A stretch of DNA of 64,000 bases from E44-bin32 sp034430595 (GTDB lineage Bacteria; Chloroflexota; Anaerolineae; Anaerolineales; E44-bin32): NCBI GenBank assembly GCA_034430595.1, contig DAOUEL010000027.1, positions 62,001-126,000 on the forward strand. Direction: 5' to 3'. This document shows positions 51,257-59,113 of the stretch, one piece after another. Position numbers and translations under genes: made by a program. The notes under the pieces are model-generated. The model did no database searches. It saw only the letters and a list, made by a program, of their open reading frames with translations, and was not told the origin of the DNA. Position 1 is the stretch's first letter; each line of letters starts with the position of its first letter.

Positions 51257-54200
51257 ATGTCCACTCCTAAACCCCGCATCCCCCTCAAACTGTTGAATGC
51301 AGTCATCATTGCTGTGATGGCAACTCCGGCGATTCTCATCCAGCCGGCCTTTGCCGATACAGACGTTACGGAACGCGTCAGCATCAGCAGTGATGGCATG
51401 GAGGGCAACGGAGTCTCGGAGACGCCTGCCATAAGCGCTGACGGCCGCCTGGTCGTCTTCGCATCCGAAGCCACCAACCTCGTGCCGGGAGACAGCAACG
51501 GCAAAGAAGATATCTTCCTGCATGATTGGGCCACTGGCCAGACGGTACGGCTGAGCCTTAGCTCGAGTGGAGTAGAGGGCAATGGAGCCAGCACCTGGCC
51601 CGAGATCAGCGCCGATGGCCGCTGGGTTGTCTTTTCCTCCTCTGCATCCAACCTCGTGCCAGGGGATACGAACGGCGTTGCGGATGTCTTCCTCGTCGAT
51701 CTAGAGCAGGGCGACATCGATCGCATCAGCATCTCCGCCTCAAGGGCACAGGCTGACGGCCCCAGCACACAGCCAGTCATCTCCGGCGACGGCCGCTATG
51801 TGGCTTTCGCCTCGACTGCCACCAACCTCTTCTCTAGTGCGACAAGCGGCAGGCAGGAGATTTTCCTTCTAGACCGGTCGGATGGAATGCTGAAGTGGGT
51901 CAGCCGACCGAGTTCCAGTTCTGTGAATGACGAGGACAGCAGTGAACCTGCCATCAGCTCTGATGGAAATTGGGTCGCGTTCTCATCCCTCTCCTCACAG
52001 CTTGTTCCGAACGATACGGGTGGCAAGTGGGACGTATTTCTCTGGGACTTGGCGTCCGGAAACCTCATCCGCTTGAGCCAGACACCAACCGGCACCAGCG
52101 GTGATATGTCGAGCTATATCCCTGCACTCAACGCAGATGGCCGTTATACGGTTTTTCGCTCGCATGCCATGAATCTGGTCCCGAACGACACAAACTACGT
52201 AGCCGACATCCTATTGTACGATCGGATTGTGGGATCGCTCGAGCGTATCAACCTGTCGGCAACCGGCGAACAAGCGATGGGCGGGCCGAGCGATGAACCC
52301 AGGATCTCGGCAGATGGCCGTTACGTCGTCTTCCGGTCCAGAGCCATCAATCTCGTCGCTGCTGATACAACAACCGATGAGGATCTATTCATCCGTGACA
52401 GACAGGGGAGCACGACGCTCTTAAGCGTCGCGACCGATTCGACCAAGTCGAACGGTGCCAGCTATTCGCCCGCTATCACTGCCGATGGTCAGACGTTCGC
52501 TTTCTATTCCGAGGGATACAACCTCGATCTGTTGCGGGTCGACAACAATGGGGTCGGTGATATCTTCGCCCACGGGCAACCCCCGGCACCGCTTCCGACC
52601 GAGACACCGACTGCGACGCCGACCGAAACTCCAACGGAGACTCCCACCGAGACCCCGACTGAGGTTCCAACAAACACCCCGACCGTTGCGCCGACGGCGA
52701 CTGATACACCCGAGCCTTCATCGACTGCAACGGTCGAACCGACGTTTACGGCAACGCCCAGTCCAACCGATACGCCTGTGCCCTCGCCGACAACTCCAGA
52801 TCCGACCAATACCTACACACCTACCGCTACCCCAGGGCAGGATCCAACGGAGCCGCCTGAAGCATGCACCTGGGTGTTGGACTTCGAAGCGGATGCGACC
52901 GGCCGGCCGCTGGCTGCAGGCCAGATCATCGATCAGGAATGGGCTGCGTTTGCAATCCACATCACCACAAATAATCCGGGCGCGCATCCGGCCATGGTCT
53001 TCGACAGCGCCCATCCGACCGGCAACGATTGGGATCTTGGCTCACCGAACGAGGACTTTGGCGGACCAGGGCAAGGCGTGGGCGGCCAGGGGGGGCAGCC
53101 TGGCGAGAATCGAAACCCGCTTGGTAAGGTCCTGATCATCTCCCAGGATGGGAACCAGGATAACCCGAACGATTACGCCTCCGGCGGTACCTTCGTCTTC
53201 ACCTTTGACCAGCCAGTACCCATCGGATTGGTGCAGCTGCTCGATATTGACACAAATGAGTCAGCGGGAAAGATCGTCGCCTTCGGGAGCAGCGGCAACA
53301 AACTGGGCACCTTCAGCATCCAGCCCTTCGGCAACAACAGCGTCCAGACTGTGACCGTCAACACCGAAAACGTATCCCGGCTCGAGATCTCCCTACAGAA
53401 CAGCGGCGCCGTGGTTTCAATCTCGTTCTGCGCTGACGGACCAACCCCTCCAGCACCGACCAACGTTCCGGACCCGACTCAAAGTACCGAGCCGACCGCG
53501 ACGAGCGAACCGCCGGGTGCAAGGGAGGCGCCCGTAATCAATTTGAGTTCCGAAGTTGCCCTGAATGAAGGGGGCACGCTCGCGATCAGTGGTTCGTTCA
53601 CCGATCCTGATTCGGAGAGCTGGCAGGGCAGTGTTGACTACGGCGACGGGAATGGTCCACAGCTGCTGCCGATTCAAAATGGTAAGACCTTCAAGCTGAG
53701 TTGGAAATACGGCGATGACGGCGAGTACACCGCAGTCGTCAAGCTCGTCGACGAGAGCGGCCAGAGCAGCACCGCCAAGCTGAAGGTGAAGGTGAAGAAC
53801 CTGAATCCGGCCGCACAGGCGGAAAAATCCATCAGCCTGGCCGAATGCGAGGCGGAAGAGAAATCCAATAAGAAGGACAAGCCGCCCAAGGCCTGCCGGA
53901 TTGGCGATTGGTATACTGCCACGGCCGGTCAGCCGGTGAGTTTCGAGATCGATCTAAAGGACGCCGGATCGGATGACCTGCGCGTCACCCTGGATGCCGG
54001 GGGCGATGCAATCTACTACAACGCTGGCGACTCACCCGATCCATACCCCAGCCCGTTGGGAACCTACCCGTTCAATGTGCGTCACAATGCAACCGTCGTC
54101 TTCGACAAACCCGGAGTTCGCTACGTCAAGGTGCAGGTCTTCGACGACGACGGCGGTTCGAGCACAATCTGGCTCAAGGTGCTTGTACGCAACAAGGAGG

Positions 54201-54637
54201 ATTGCCGGACCTCGTTGGGCTACTGGATCCAACGCTTCAAGAAGGATGGCTCCTCAATATATTCCGGTGAACTGCGGTCACACCTGAGCGCGTTGAGCGC
54301 CTTCGTGACGTCGTCTTTCGGCGAGTTCCGCCCGGAAATGATCGACCGGCTCGAATCGTTTGTCCTGGACAATAGCGAAGACAGCGCCCGGGCGCGCGCC
54401 CAGCTGATCACAGCCTGGCTCAACTTCACCAACGGCTCGGTGGACTGGGACGAACTCATCCGCAAGGCCGACGGCAAGCATGACCTGCCCTACGCCGAGG
54501 TGCTGCGCGAGATGCTTGCCATCCTGATTGATGGCGGCGCGGATGATGCCGATTTCGAGCATGCGATCGAGCTGGCCGAATCGATCAACCTCGGCCGGCA
54601 CAGCGGCGGTTCTGCCTGCCCGGTGTACAGCGAATAA
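51257..54637 (+). CDS. Large secreted beta-propeller/PKD protein
   Basis: 1,126 residues. Signal peptide (LNAVIIAVMATPAILIQPAFA), then a ~410-residue beta propeller of about eight PD40/TolB-like repeats with the recurring SADGRYVVFRSRAINLV pattern. A Thr/Pro linker (~450-535) leads to a lectin-like domain (~540-730), a second linker, a PKD-like domain (~760-850, FTDPDSESWQGSVDYGDG), a second beta domain (~880-970) and a C-terminal helical domain (LGYWIQRFKKDGSSIYSGEL). No sorting motif or membrane anchor, so probably released or wall-associated. Function unknown: binding or surface coating. ATG 51257 is the signal-peptide start. Confidence 0.75.
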   Translation: MSTPKPRIPLKLLNAVIIAVMATPAILIQPAFADTDVTERVSISSDGMEGNGVSETPAISADGRLVVFASEATNLVPGDSNGKEDIFLHDWATGQTVRLSLSSSGVEGNGASTWPEISADGRWVVFSSSASNLVPGDTNGVADVFLVDLEQGDIDRISISASRAQADGPSTQPVISGDGRYVAFASTATNLFSSATSGRQEIFLLDRSDGMLKWVSRPSSSSVNDEDSSEPAISSDGNWVAFSSLSSQLVPNDTGGKWDVFLWDLASGNLIRLSQTPTGTSGDMSSYIPALNADGRYTVFRSHAMNLVPNDTNYVADILLYDRIVGSLERINLSATGEQAMGGPSDEPRISADGRYVVFRSRAINLVAADTTTDEDLFIRDRQGSTTLLSVATDSTKSNGASYSPAITADGQTFAFYSEGYNLDLLRVDNNGVGDIFAHGQPPAPLPTETPTATPTETPTETPTETPTEVPTNTPTVAPTATDTPEPSSTATVEPTFTATPSPTDTPVPSPTTPDPTNTYTPTATPGQDPTEPPEACTWVLDFEADATGRPLAAGQIIDQEWAAFAIHITTNNPGAHPAMVFDSAHPTGNDWDLGSPNEDFGGPGQGVGGQGGQPGENRNPLGKVLIISQDGNQDNPNDYASGGTFVFTFDQPVPIGLVQLLDIDTNESAGKIVAFGSSGNKLGTFSIQPFGNNSVQTVTVNTENVSRLEISLQNSGAVVSISFCADGPTPPAPTNVPDPTQSTEPTATSEPPGAREAPVINLSSEVALNEGGTLAISGSFTDPDSESWQGSVDYGDGNGPQLLPIQNGKTFKLSWKYGDDGEYTAVVKLVDESGQSSTAKLKVKVKNLNPAAQAEKSISLAECEAEEKSNKKDKPPKACRIGDWYTATAGQPVSFEIDLKDAGSDDLRVTLDAGGDAIYYNAGDSPDPYPSPLGTYPFNVRHNATVVFDKPGVRYVKVQVFDDDGGSSTIWLKVLVRNKEDCRTSLGYWIQRFKKDGSSIYSGELRSHLSALSAFVTSSFGEFRPEMIDRLESFVLDNSEDSARARAQLITAWLNFTNGSVDWDELIRKADGKHDLPYAEVLREMLAILIDGGADDADFEHAIELAESINLGRHSGGSACPVYSE
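52594..52855 (+). repeat. Thr/Pro-coding linker repeat of the propeller protein
   Basis: A minisatellite of ACN-CCN-ACN-GAR codons coding TPTETPTETPTETPTE and relatives. The four-codon unit is nearly exact over its first third and then drifts. Confidence 0.75.
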
Positions 54638-54661
54638 GCACTTCGATCGTCGATGGTATAG

Positions 54662-54697
54662 AAAACTGGCCCCTCCTGATTGCGAGGGGCCAGTTTT
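54662..54697. terminator. Strong terminator after the propeller gene
   Basis: AAAACTGGCCCCTC (54662-54675) and GAGGGGCCAGTTTT (54684-54697) form a perfect 14-base stem with an eight-base loop. A-run and T-run flank it, so it can terminate on both strands. Confidence 0.9.
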
Positions 54698-54887
54698 AAT
54701 TCGTCCGGCGATTTCGAAAGCCTGCCATCAGCCATGAAACTCGCGTGACGTACGGCGTGGTTCCTTCATCCACCGGGGTCAAAACTCTTGCAACAGCCGT
54801 CCTATTCGAAATTACCTGGGGGCGTCCTCACCAAACAGCGCCGCACCGGAATTCCTCCACTTATCCCCTACGACCTGGCTCACCCAT

Positions 54888-55859
54888 TCAGGACTGCTCA
54901 GACGTGCTTCTCACAAAGTCGAGTACCTCGCTTAACCGGGCGAAGGCCAGCCCGGTCACGGTATCTGCAGCGCCGTAGTAAATAGCCAGCCTGTCCATGG
55001 TTTCATCCTGCAGTATGGCGCAGGGGAAGACAACGTTCGGCACATCGCCCACACATTCATACCCCGCCTGTGGGGAAAGCAGGTACGGCTCACCACGCCC
55101 GATGACCTTCCAGGGTTGGTCAAGATCAAGCAAGGCCGCACCAAAGCTGTACACAAATCCATTGCAGGAGGTCAGCACGCCGTGGTAGAAGAGCAGCCAT
55201 CCTTCAGGCGTCTCGATCGGTACCGGGCCGGCGCCGATCTTGGTGCTCTGCCAGCCTCCTTTAACGCCCATTACATAGCGGTGCCTTCCCCAATGGATCA
55301 TATCCGGGCTCTGGCTGAGGTAAATGTCACCGAAGGGTGTGTGCCCGTTGTCGCTCGGCCGGCTGAGCATGACGTAGCTGCCGTTGATTCGGCGCGGGAA
55401 GAGCACCCCATTGCGGTTAAAGGGCAGCAGCGCATTTTCAAGGAAGGTGAAGCTCTCAAAGTCATATGTGCATCCGATGCCGATCGCCGGTCCGTGGAAG
55501 CCGTTGCACCAGGTGATGTAATAGCGGTCCTCGAGCCAAACCACACGTGGGTCGTAGCGATACTGGAAGCGGCCAATTTCAGGGTCATCACATTGCCACT
55601 CGATCGGGTCATTATCGAGATTCCAGTCGATGCCATTCTCGCTAAAACCGCGATTTAAATTCATGTCACGTTGCTTGTTGTCGCAGCGGAAGACACCGGC
55701 GAAACGCTCCTCAAGCCGCACGACGGCGCTGTTGAAGATGCTGTTTGAGGAGGGGATCGCATCGCGCGGGATGATGGGATTCGAACTGTACCGCCATACA
55801 ACATCGGAAGAACCAGCAGGTCTTTCTTCCCAGGGTATCTTGGGGCGAGCGTCACTCAT
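54888..55859 (-). CDS. GH130 family glycoside phosphorylase
   Basis: 323 residues, a five-bladed propeller typical of GH130 (beta-1,2- or beta-1,4-mannoside phosphorylases). Family signs: NPIIPRDAIPSSNSIFNSA at the start, YRYDPRVVWLEDRYYITWC with the catalytic Asp region, SRPSDNGHTPFGDIYLSQSP, GGWQSTKIGAGPVPIETPEG and YYGAADTVTGLA. It splits mannosides with phosphate to give mannose-1-phosphate. Cytoplasmic. GGAGGG before ATG 55859 supports the start. It lies near the LacI and ABC importer genes and probably acts on the imported sugar. Confidence 0.9.
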   Translation of the reverse strand: MSDARPKIPWEERPAGSSDVVWRYSSNPIIPRDAIPSSNSIFNSAVVRLEERFAGVFRCDNKQRDMNLNRGFSENGIDWNLDNDPIEWQCDDPEIGRFQYRYDPRVVWLEDRYYITWCNGFHGPAIGIGCTYDFESFTFLENALLPFNRNGVLFPRRINGSYVMLSRPSDNGHTPFGDIYLSQSPDMIHWGRHRYVMGVKGGWQSTKIGAGPVPIETPEGWLLFYHGVLTSCNGFVYSFGAALLDLDQPWKVIGRGEPYLLSPQAGYECVGDVPNVVFPCAILQDETMDRLAIYYGAADTVTGLAFARLSEVLDFVRSTSEQS

Positions 55860-56282
55860 GGCAAGGGTCCCTCCGCTCCAAACGAAGTATGCCTGATACG
55901 ATTACAATCTGCCTCAACCTTAATTTTACATGGATCGTGTTTTTCATGATCCGCAGTAAAGGAACCTCTTTGTAAAGCATCATGCCAGTGTGCCCGCCGA
56001 ATTTTTCTCTCACACAAACCCCTTCCCCCGAGGGCACTGCACCAGAATATCCCCTCCAGACTCGGAGGGGCATTGCGGGCAATCCCGCTGGTATGCCGTT
56101 GGGATTTTATTACGCCAGGGAAAAGGTATTTCGCCAGATCAGGATTTTCAATCAGCCCTTCTTTTTTTTCTTTTGCGGCCAAGTATACTGGGATGGGAAA
56201 CAATATCCTGAGAGTACCCCCACCCAAATCCAAGTCCTGCCGACTCTAGCTGAAGCTGGCCTGTCAGCAGCAGGAGGATCCG
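55860..56282. other. AT-rich intergenic region, no gene
   Basis: About 420 bases between the divergent GH130 and ClpP-like genes, AT-richer than most of the window, with T-runs near 56160. TATACT at 56184-56189 is a possible -10 box for the downstream gene. No coding frame with family signal. Confidence 0.45.
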
Positions 56283-57380
56283 ATGGATTTAGAGAATTTT
56301 GATTTGATCACTGATTGGAAACAACGGGTCGATGATAGCCAAAAAGCCTATTATGCCTTGTCGGTCAGGCACAACAAATTCCATTATTGGGTGGGTGTCC
56401 TCGCCACAATTCTTACAACCATGGCAAGTGCGGCGCTCATCGTTGAGGTAACTAATCCCGGGGTTAGAGTTACGGTTGGCCTGCTGGGGGTGGTAGCGGC
56501 CCTCCTTGTGGCAGTTCAGACTTTTTATAGCCAAGCAAAACGTGCCGAGATATATCGATGTGCGGTATCTCAACTCAGCCTTGCCAGGCGAGATATAGAG
56601 ATCTTTGAGAGATTCGTACCCAATCGCAAATCTGAGAGGGAGCAGCGCATTAACGCAATTGATGAGCGAATTTCAAACATCGAAGTCGCCGATATAACCA
56701 GGCAAGGAACTACGGAAACCAAGACGTGGCCCTGGATTCTGTTACTCGGTGCAAGCGCTGTTTTCGTAATCCTGCTGATTGCTCTCGGCCGGGAGTGGAT
56801 AAATCAAATTCCAGCAACCCAACAAACAGAAGTATATGGGATCCGAGAGTCTGTTCAACAGGGCACCGCGTCGTGGGAATTCGATGCGGAGGATCCCCTC
56901 ATACAACAACGCGTTATTCTGATCAACACTTTTATTAATGAGTTGACCACCCAAAAAGTTATCACTTTACTTGCCTATTTCAACGGCAGGGACAATGAGA
57001 CACCAATTACCATTTTTTTATCTTCAACCGGTGGCTACACAAAAGATGCGTACGCGATTTTACAGGCCATGCAGGAATCAGACTCTAAGGTGAACACTGT
57101 CGCAATAAGCGACTGCTTTTCAGCTTGTATCAAGATCCTCATGGGCGGCACCGGGGAGAGGAAAATCGCCCGAAACTCGCGAATTATGATCCACACCCAC
57201 TCCTATCCTTACGACGACGATCCTCAATCATACAGCACGATCCTGTACGAGCGTGAGAGGGATTTTTTTCGCGAAAACTCTGAGATACCACTCGATTGGA
57301 TTGGCAGGGAAGAGAAATACTACTATCTAACCCCGGAGCAAGCCATTACCTACCAGCTCGCTGATGGAATATTGGAATAG
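56283..57380 (+). CDS. SLATT-like two-helix domain fused to a ClpP-like serine protease
   Basis: 365 residues. Residues 1-135 look like a SLATT domain (the 2TM effector domain tied to SMODS and SLOG conflict systems): amphipathic start WKQRVDDSQKAYYALSVRH, helices ~36-55 and ~62-80, then FYSQAKRAEIYRCAVSQLSL. A third helix (~149-168) leads to a ClpP-like fold (~203-365) with LSSTGGYTKDAYAILQAM, Ser280 in SDCFSACIKILMGG, His304 in RIMIHTHS, and REEKYYYLTPEQAITYQLAD at the end. The third catalytic residue appears as Glu344 where ClpP has Asp. GGAGGA before ATG 56283. Base content is far lower in GC than in neighbours, suggesting transfer. A membrane protease in defence or stress is inferred. 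Confidence 0.68.
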   Translation: MDLENFDLITDWKQRVDDSQKAYYALSVRHNKFHYWVGVLATILTTMASAALIVEVTNPGVRVTVGLLGVVAALLVAVQTFYSQAKRAEIYRCAVSQLSLARRDIEIFERFVPNRKSEREQRINAIDERISNIEVADITRQGTTETKTWPWILLLGASAVFVILLIALGREWINQIPATQQTEVYGIRESVQQGTASWEFDAEDPLIQQRVILINTFINELTTQKVITLLAYFNGRDNETPITIFLSSTGGYTKDAYAILQAMQESDSKVNTVAISDCFSACIKILMGGTGERKIARNSRIMIHTHSYPYDDDPQSYSTILYERERDFFRENSEIPLDWIGREEKYYYLTPEQAITYQLADGILE

Positions 57381-57761
57381 ATCTGCATACCGACCATCGT
57401 GGTGGACGCGAATCAAGTCGAGGGCGTCTATTAATTTACCGGTTTCCTGGCTGCAAGCATCAAAGCCGCGTCGTCCTCTTGGTAGGTGACATCAGGGGCA
57501 ATTCGACCTGAAATCCAACGGACTATGCTGCAATTGCGGTTCCTGGTTTTACCAACGAGTTGCGGGAGATCCCTGCCCACCAACCAAATTTCGCTACGCA
57601 CCACGACCAGGACTACCTCGTTAAAACTGCTGTGTCGGACCGCACTGGCCAAGCAGAGGCCGGGATAACCCTTTCCATCCGGTACTTTAGATGGCATGCA
57701 AGACCACTGTCCCGGGCGGGGACGTCGGGGTAGGTCTCCGAGATGTGCGCGGACAAAATAG
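57381..57761. other. Region without a confident gene; possible gene fragment on minus strand
   Basis: A minus-strand frame spans 57431-57817, but its first third covers the LacI promoter and operator. Its end (VVLVVVRSEIWLVGRDLPQL through RWISGRIAPDVTYQEDDAAL) has plausible protein character, so it may be a remnant of a lost gene. No family could be assigned. Confidence 0.35.
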
Positions 57762-57790
57762 TTGACGAGTGACCCAAATAACTGTATAGT
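57762..57790 (+). promoter_or_regulatory. Sigma-70 promoter of the lacI-importer operon
   Basis: TTGACG (57762-57767), a 17-base spacer and TATAGT (57785-57790), each five of six to consensus. The expected start near 57797 lies just before the operator palindrome. Confidence 0.75.
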
Positions 57791-57802
57791 ATGTAGGAAA
57801 AC

Positions 57803-57816
57803 TGGGAGCGCTCCCA
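57803..57816. promoter_or_regulatory. LacI/GalR-family operator
   Basis: TGGGAGCGCTCCCA is a perfect 14-base palindrome with the central CG of LacI-family sites (GGGAGCGCTCCC type). Lying about 12-25 bases after the -10 box, it would block initiation. It is the likely site for the repressor encoded 104 bases downstream. Confidence 0.85.
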
Positions 57817-57919
57817 CCTCTTTCTTAACTCTTCATCGTTTTCCCTTCATTGGTCATAACGCCGCTGAATTTTCGCCCAAAGCACCGAATGGATCGCGGG
57901 AGGTAGCGGTATCTCTGTT

Positions 57920-58957
57920 ATGGCGAACATCACCCTGGAAGACATCGCCAGGCAGGCAGGAGTCTCGCGCTCAACCGTTTCACGCGTGATCAACGAACAG
58001 CCGAACGTGAGCGAATCTGCCCGCAGCCGCGTCTTGGATGTCGTTCGTCACACCGGGTACATACCGAACGCGGCCGCCCGCACCCTGGCCTCACAGCGCT
58101 CGTGGATGCTCGGCCTGGTCCTGCCGCACAGCGTCAGTTCATTCTTCACAGACCCTTATTTCCCGTTATTGACCCAGGGTATTGCCCAGGCCTGCAACCA
58201 AAATAACTACACTCTTGGCTTGTTTCTGGTCGGGACCGAGGAAGACGAGGAAAAAATTTTCCCGCGCGTTTCTCGTCGCGGACTGCTGGACGGTGTAATT
58301 GTACAAGCCGGCCATCATGGCGACCCGGTGATGGGCTGGCTGCTCGATTCGAGCATCCCGCTCGTATTCGCCGGACGCCCTTTTCATCCCGGAAATTTCA
58401 GCTATATCGACATCGACAATGTCGATGCTTCGTACAATGCCGTCGTTCACCTGATCCGCCTGGGTCGAAAGCGCATCGCAACCATCGCCGGACCATCCCA
58501 TAGTTCGGTGGGCGTCGACCGCCGGGCTGGCTACATTAAAGCGTTAAAGGATCGCGGCCTGGAACTGAATACGGAGTTGATCGTTGAGGGCGATTTCACC
58601 GATGCTGGTGGCTACTTTGCCATGCAGCAATTGCTGCCGCAGCATCCCGACGCTGTGTTCGCAGCTTCCGACACCATGGCGTACGGCGCCGTGCGCGCGA
58701 TCAAAGAAGCCGGGCTGCACATCCCACGCGATCTCGCCGTGATTGGTTTCGATGATTTACCGCTCGCGAACGCGTCGAATCCGTCACTGACCACCGTCCG
58801 CCAGCCCGTTTTGAAGTTTGGCGTTGCGGCGGTTGAGCTGCTGATCGACCTGATCGAAAACGGCACACAGCCGCCGCGCCGGATTATGTTAGGGACAGAA
58901 TTGATCATCCGCGAGTCTTGTGGTGCATCTCGTCGAGGACCGGATTTTCCCTCATGA
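57920..58957 (+). CDS. LacI-family transcriptional repressor
   Basis: 345 residues. The LacI helix-turn-helix is at residues 3-50 (TLEDIARQAGVSRSTVSRVI with the hinge helix ending TLASQRSWMLG), followed by a periplasmic-binding-protein-like sensor (~60-340) with the usual NVDASYNAVVHLIRLGRKRI and DLAVIGFDDLPLAN. It binds an oligosaccharide or sugar and lifts repression. An operator and promoter of its own precede it. The importer SBP gene follows by 156 bases on the same strand, so it likely controls itself and the importer. Confidence 0.93.
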   Translation: MANITLEDIARQAGVSRSTVSRVINEQPNVSESARSRVLDVVRHTGYIPNAAARTLASQRSWMLGLVLPHSVSSFFTDPYFPLLTQGIAQACNQNNYTLGLFLVGTEEDEEKIFPRVSRRGLLDGVIVQAGHHGDPVMGWLLDSSIPLVFAGRPFHPGNFSYIDIDNVDASYNAVVHLIRLGRKRIATIAGPSHSSVGVDRRAGYIKALKDRGLELNTELIVEGDFTDAGGYFAMQQLLPQHPDAVFAASDTMAYGAVRAIKEAGLHIPRDLAVIGFDDLPLANASNPSLTTVRQPVLKFGVAAVELLIDLIENGTQPPRRIMLGTELIIRESCGASRRGPDFPS

Positions 58958-59113
58958 GACAGATCGTTCTTGGATCTATGCTATGGGCGTTTTTCCAACC
59001 AAACCCGCACTTCGATTGTGCCAGGAGGAGGTGAATCCTCAAAAGAAAGCCAAGGAAAATGTACTTCTCAAGGACCTCCAACCTATTACCGATGGGAAAA
59101 AGGAGAAAGAAAG

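Noticed and set aside
52594..52855. Short regular repeats that might be a CRISPR array
   Set aside because: The unit is a 12-base codon repeat without spacers, inside a coding region; it encodes a Thr/Pro/Glu linker.
57431..57817. A 128-codon minus-strand gene
   Set aside because: Its start would lie beyond the LacI promoter and operator; only the C-terminal half looks protein-like, so at most it is a remnant.
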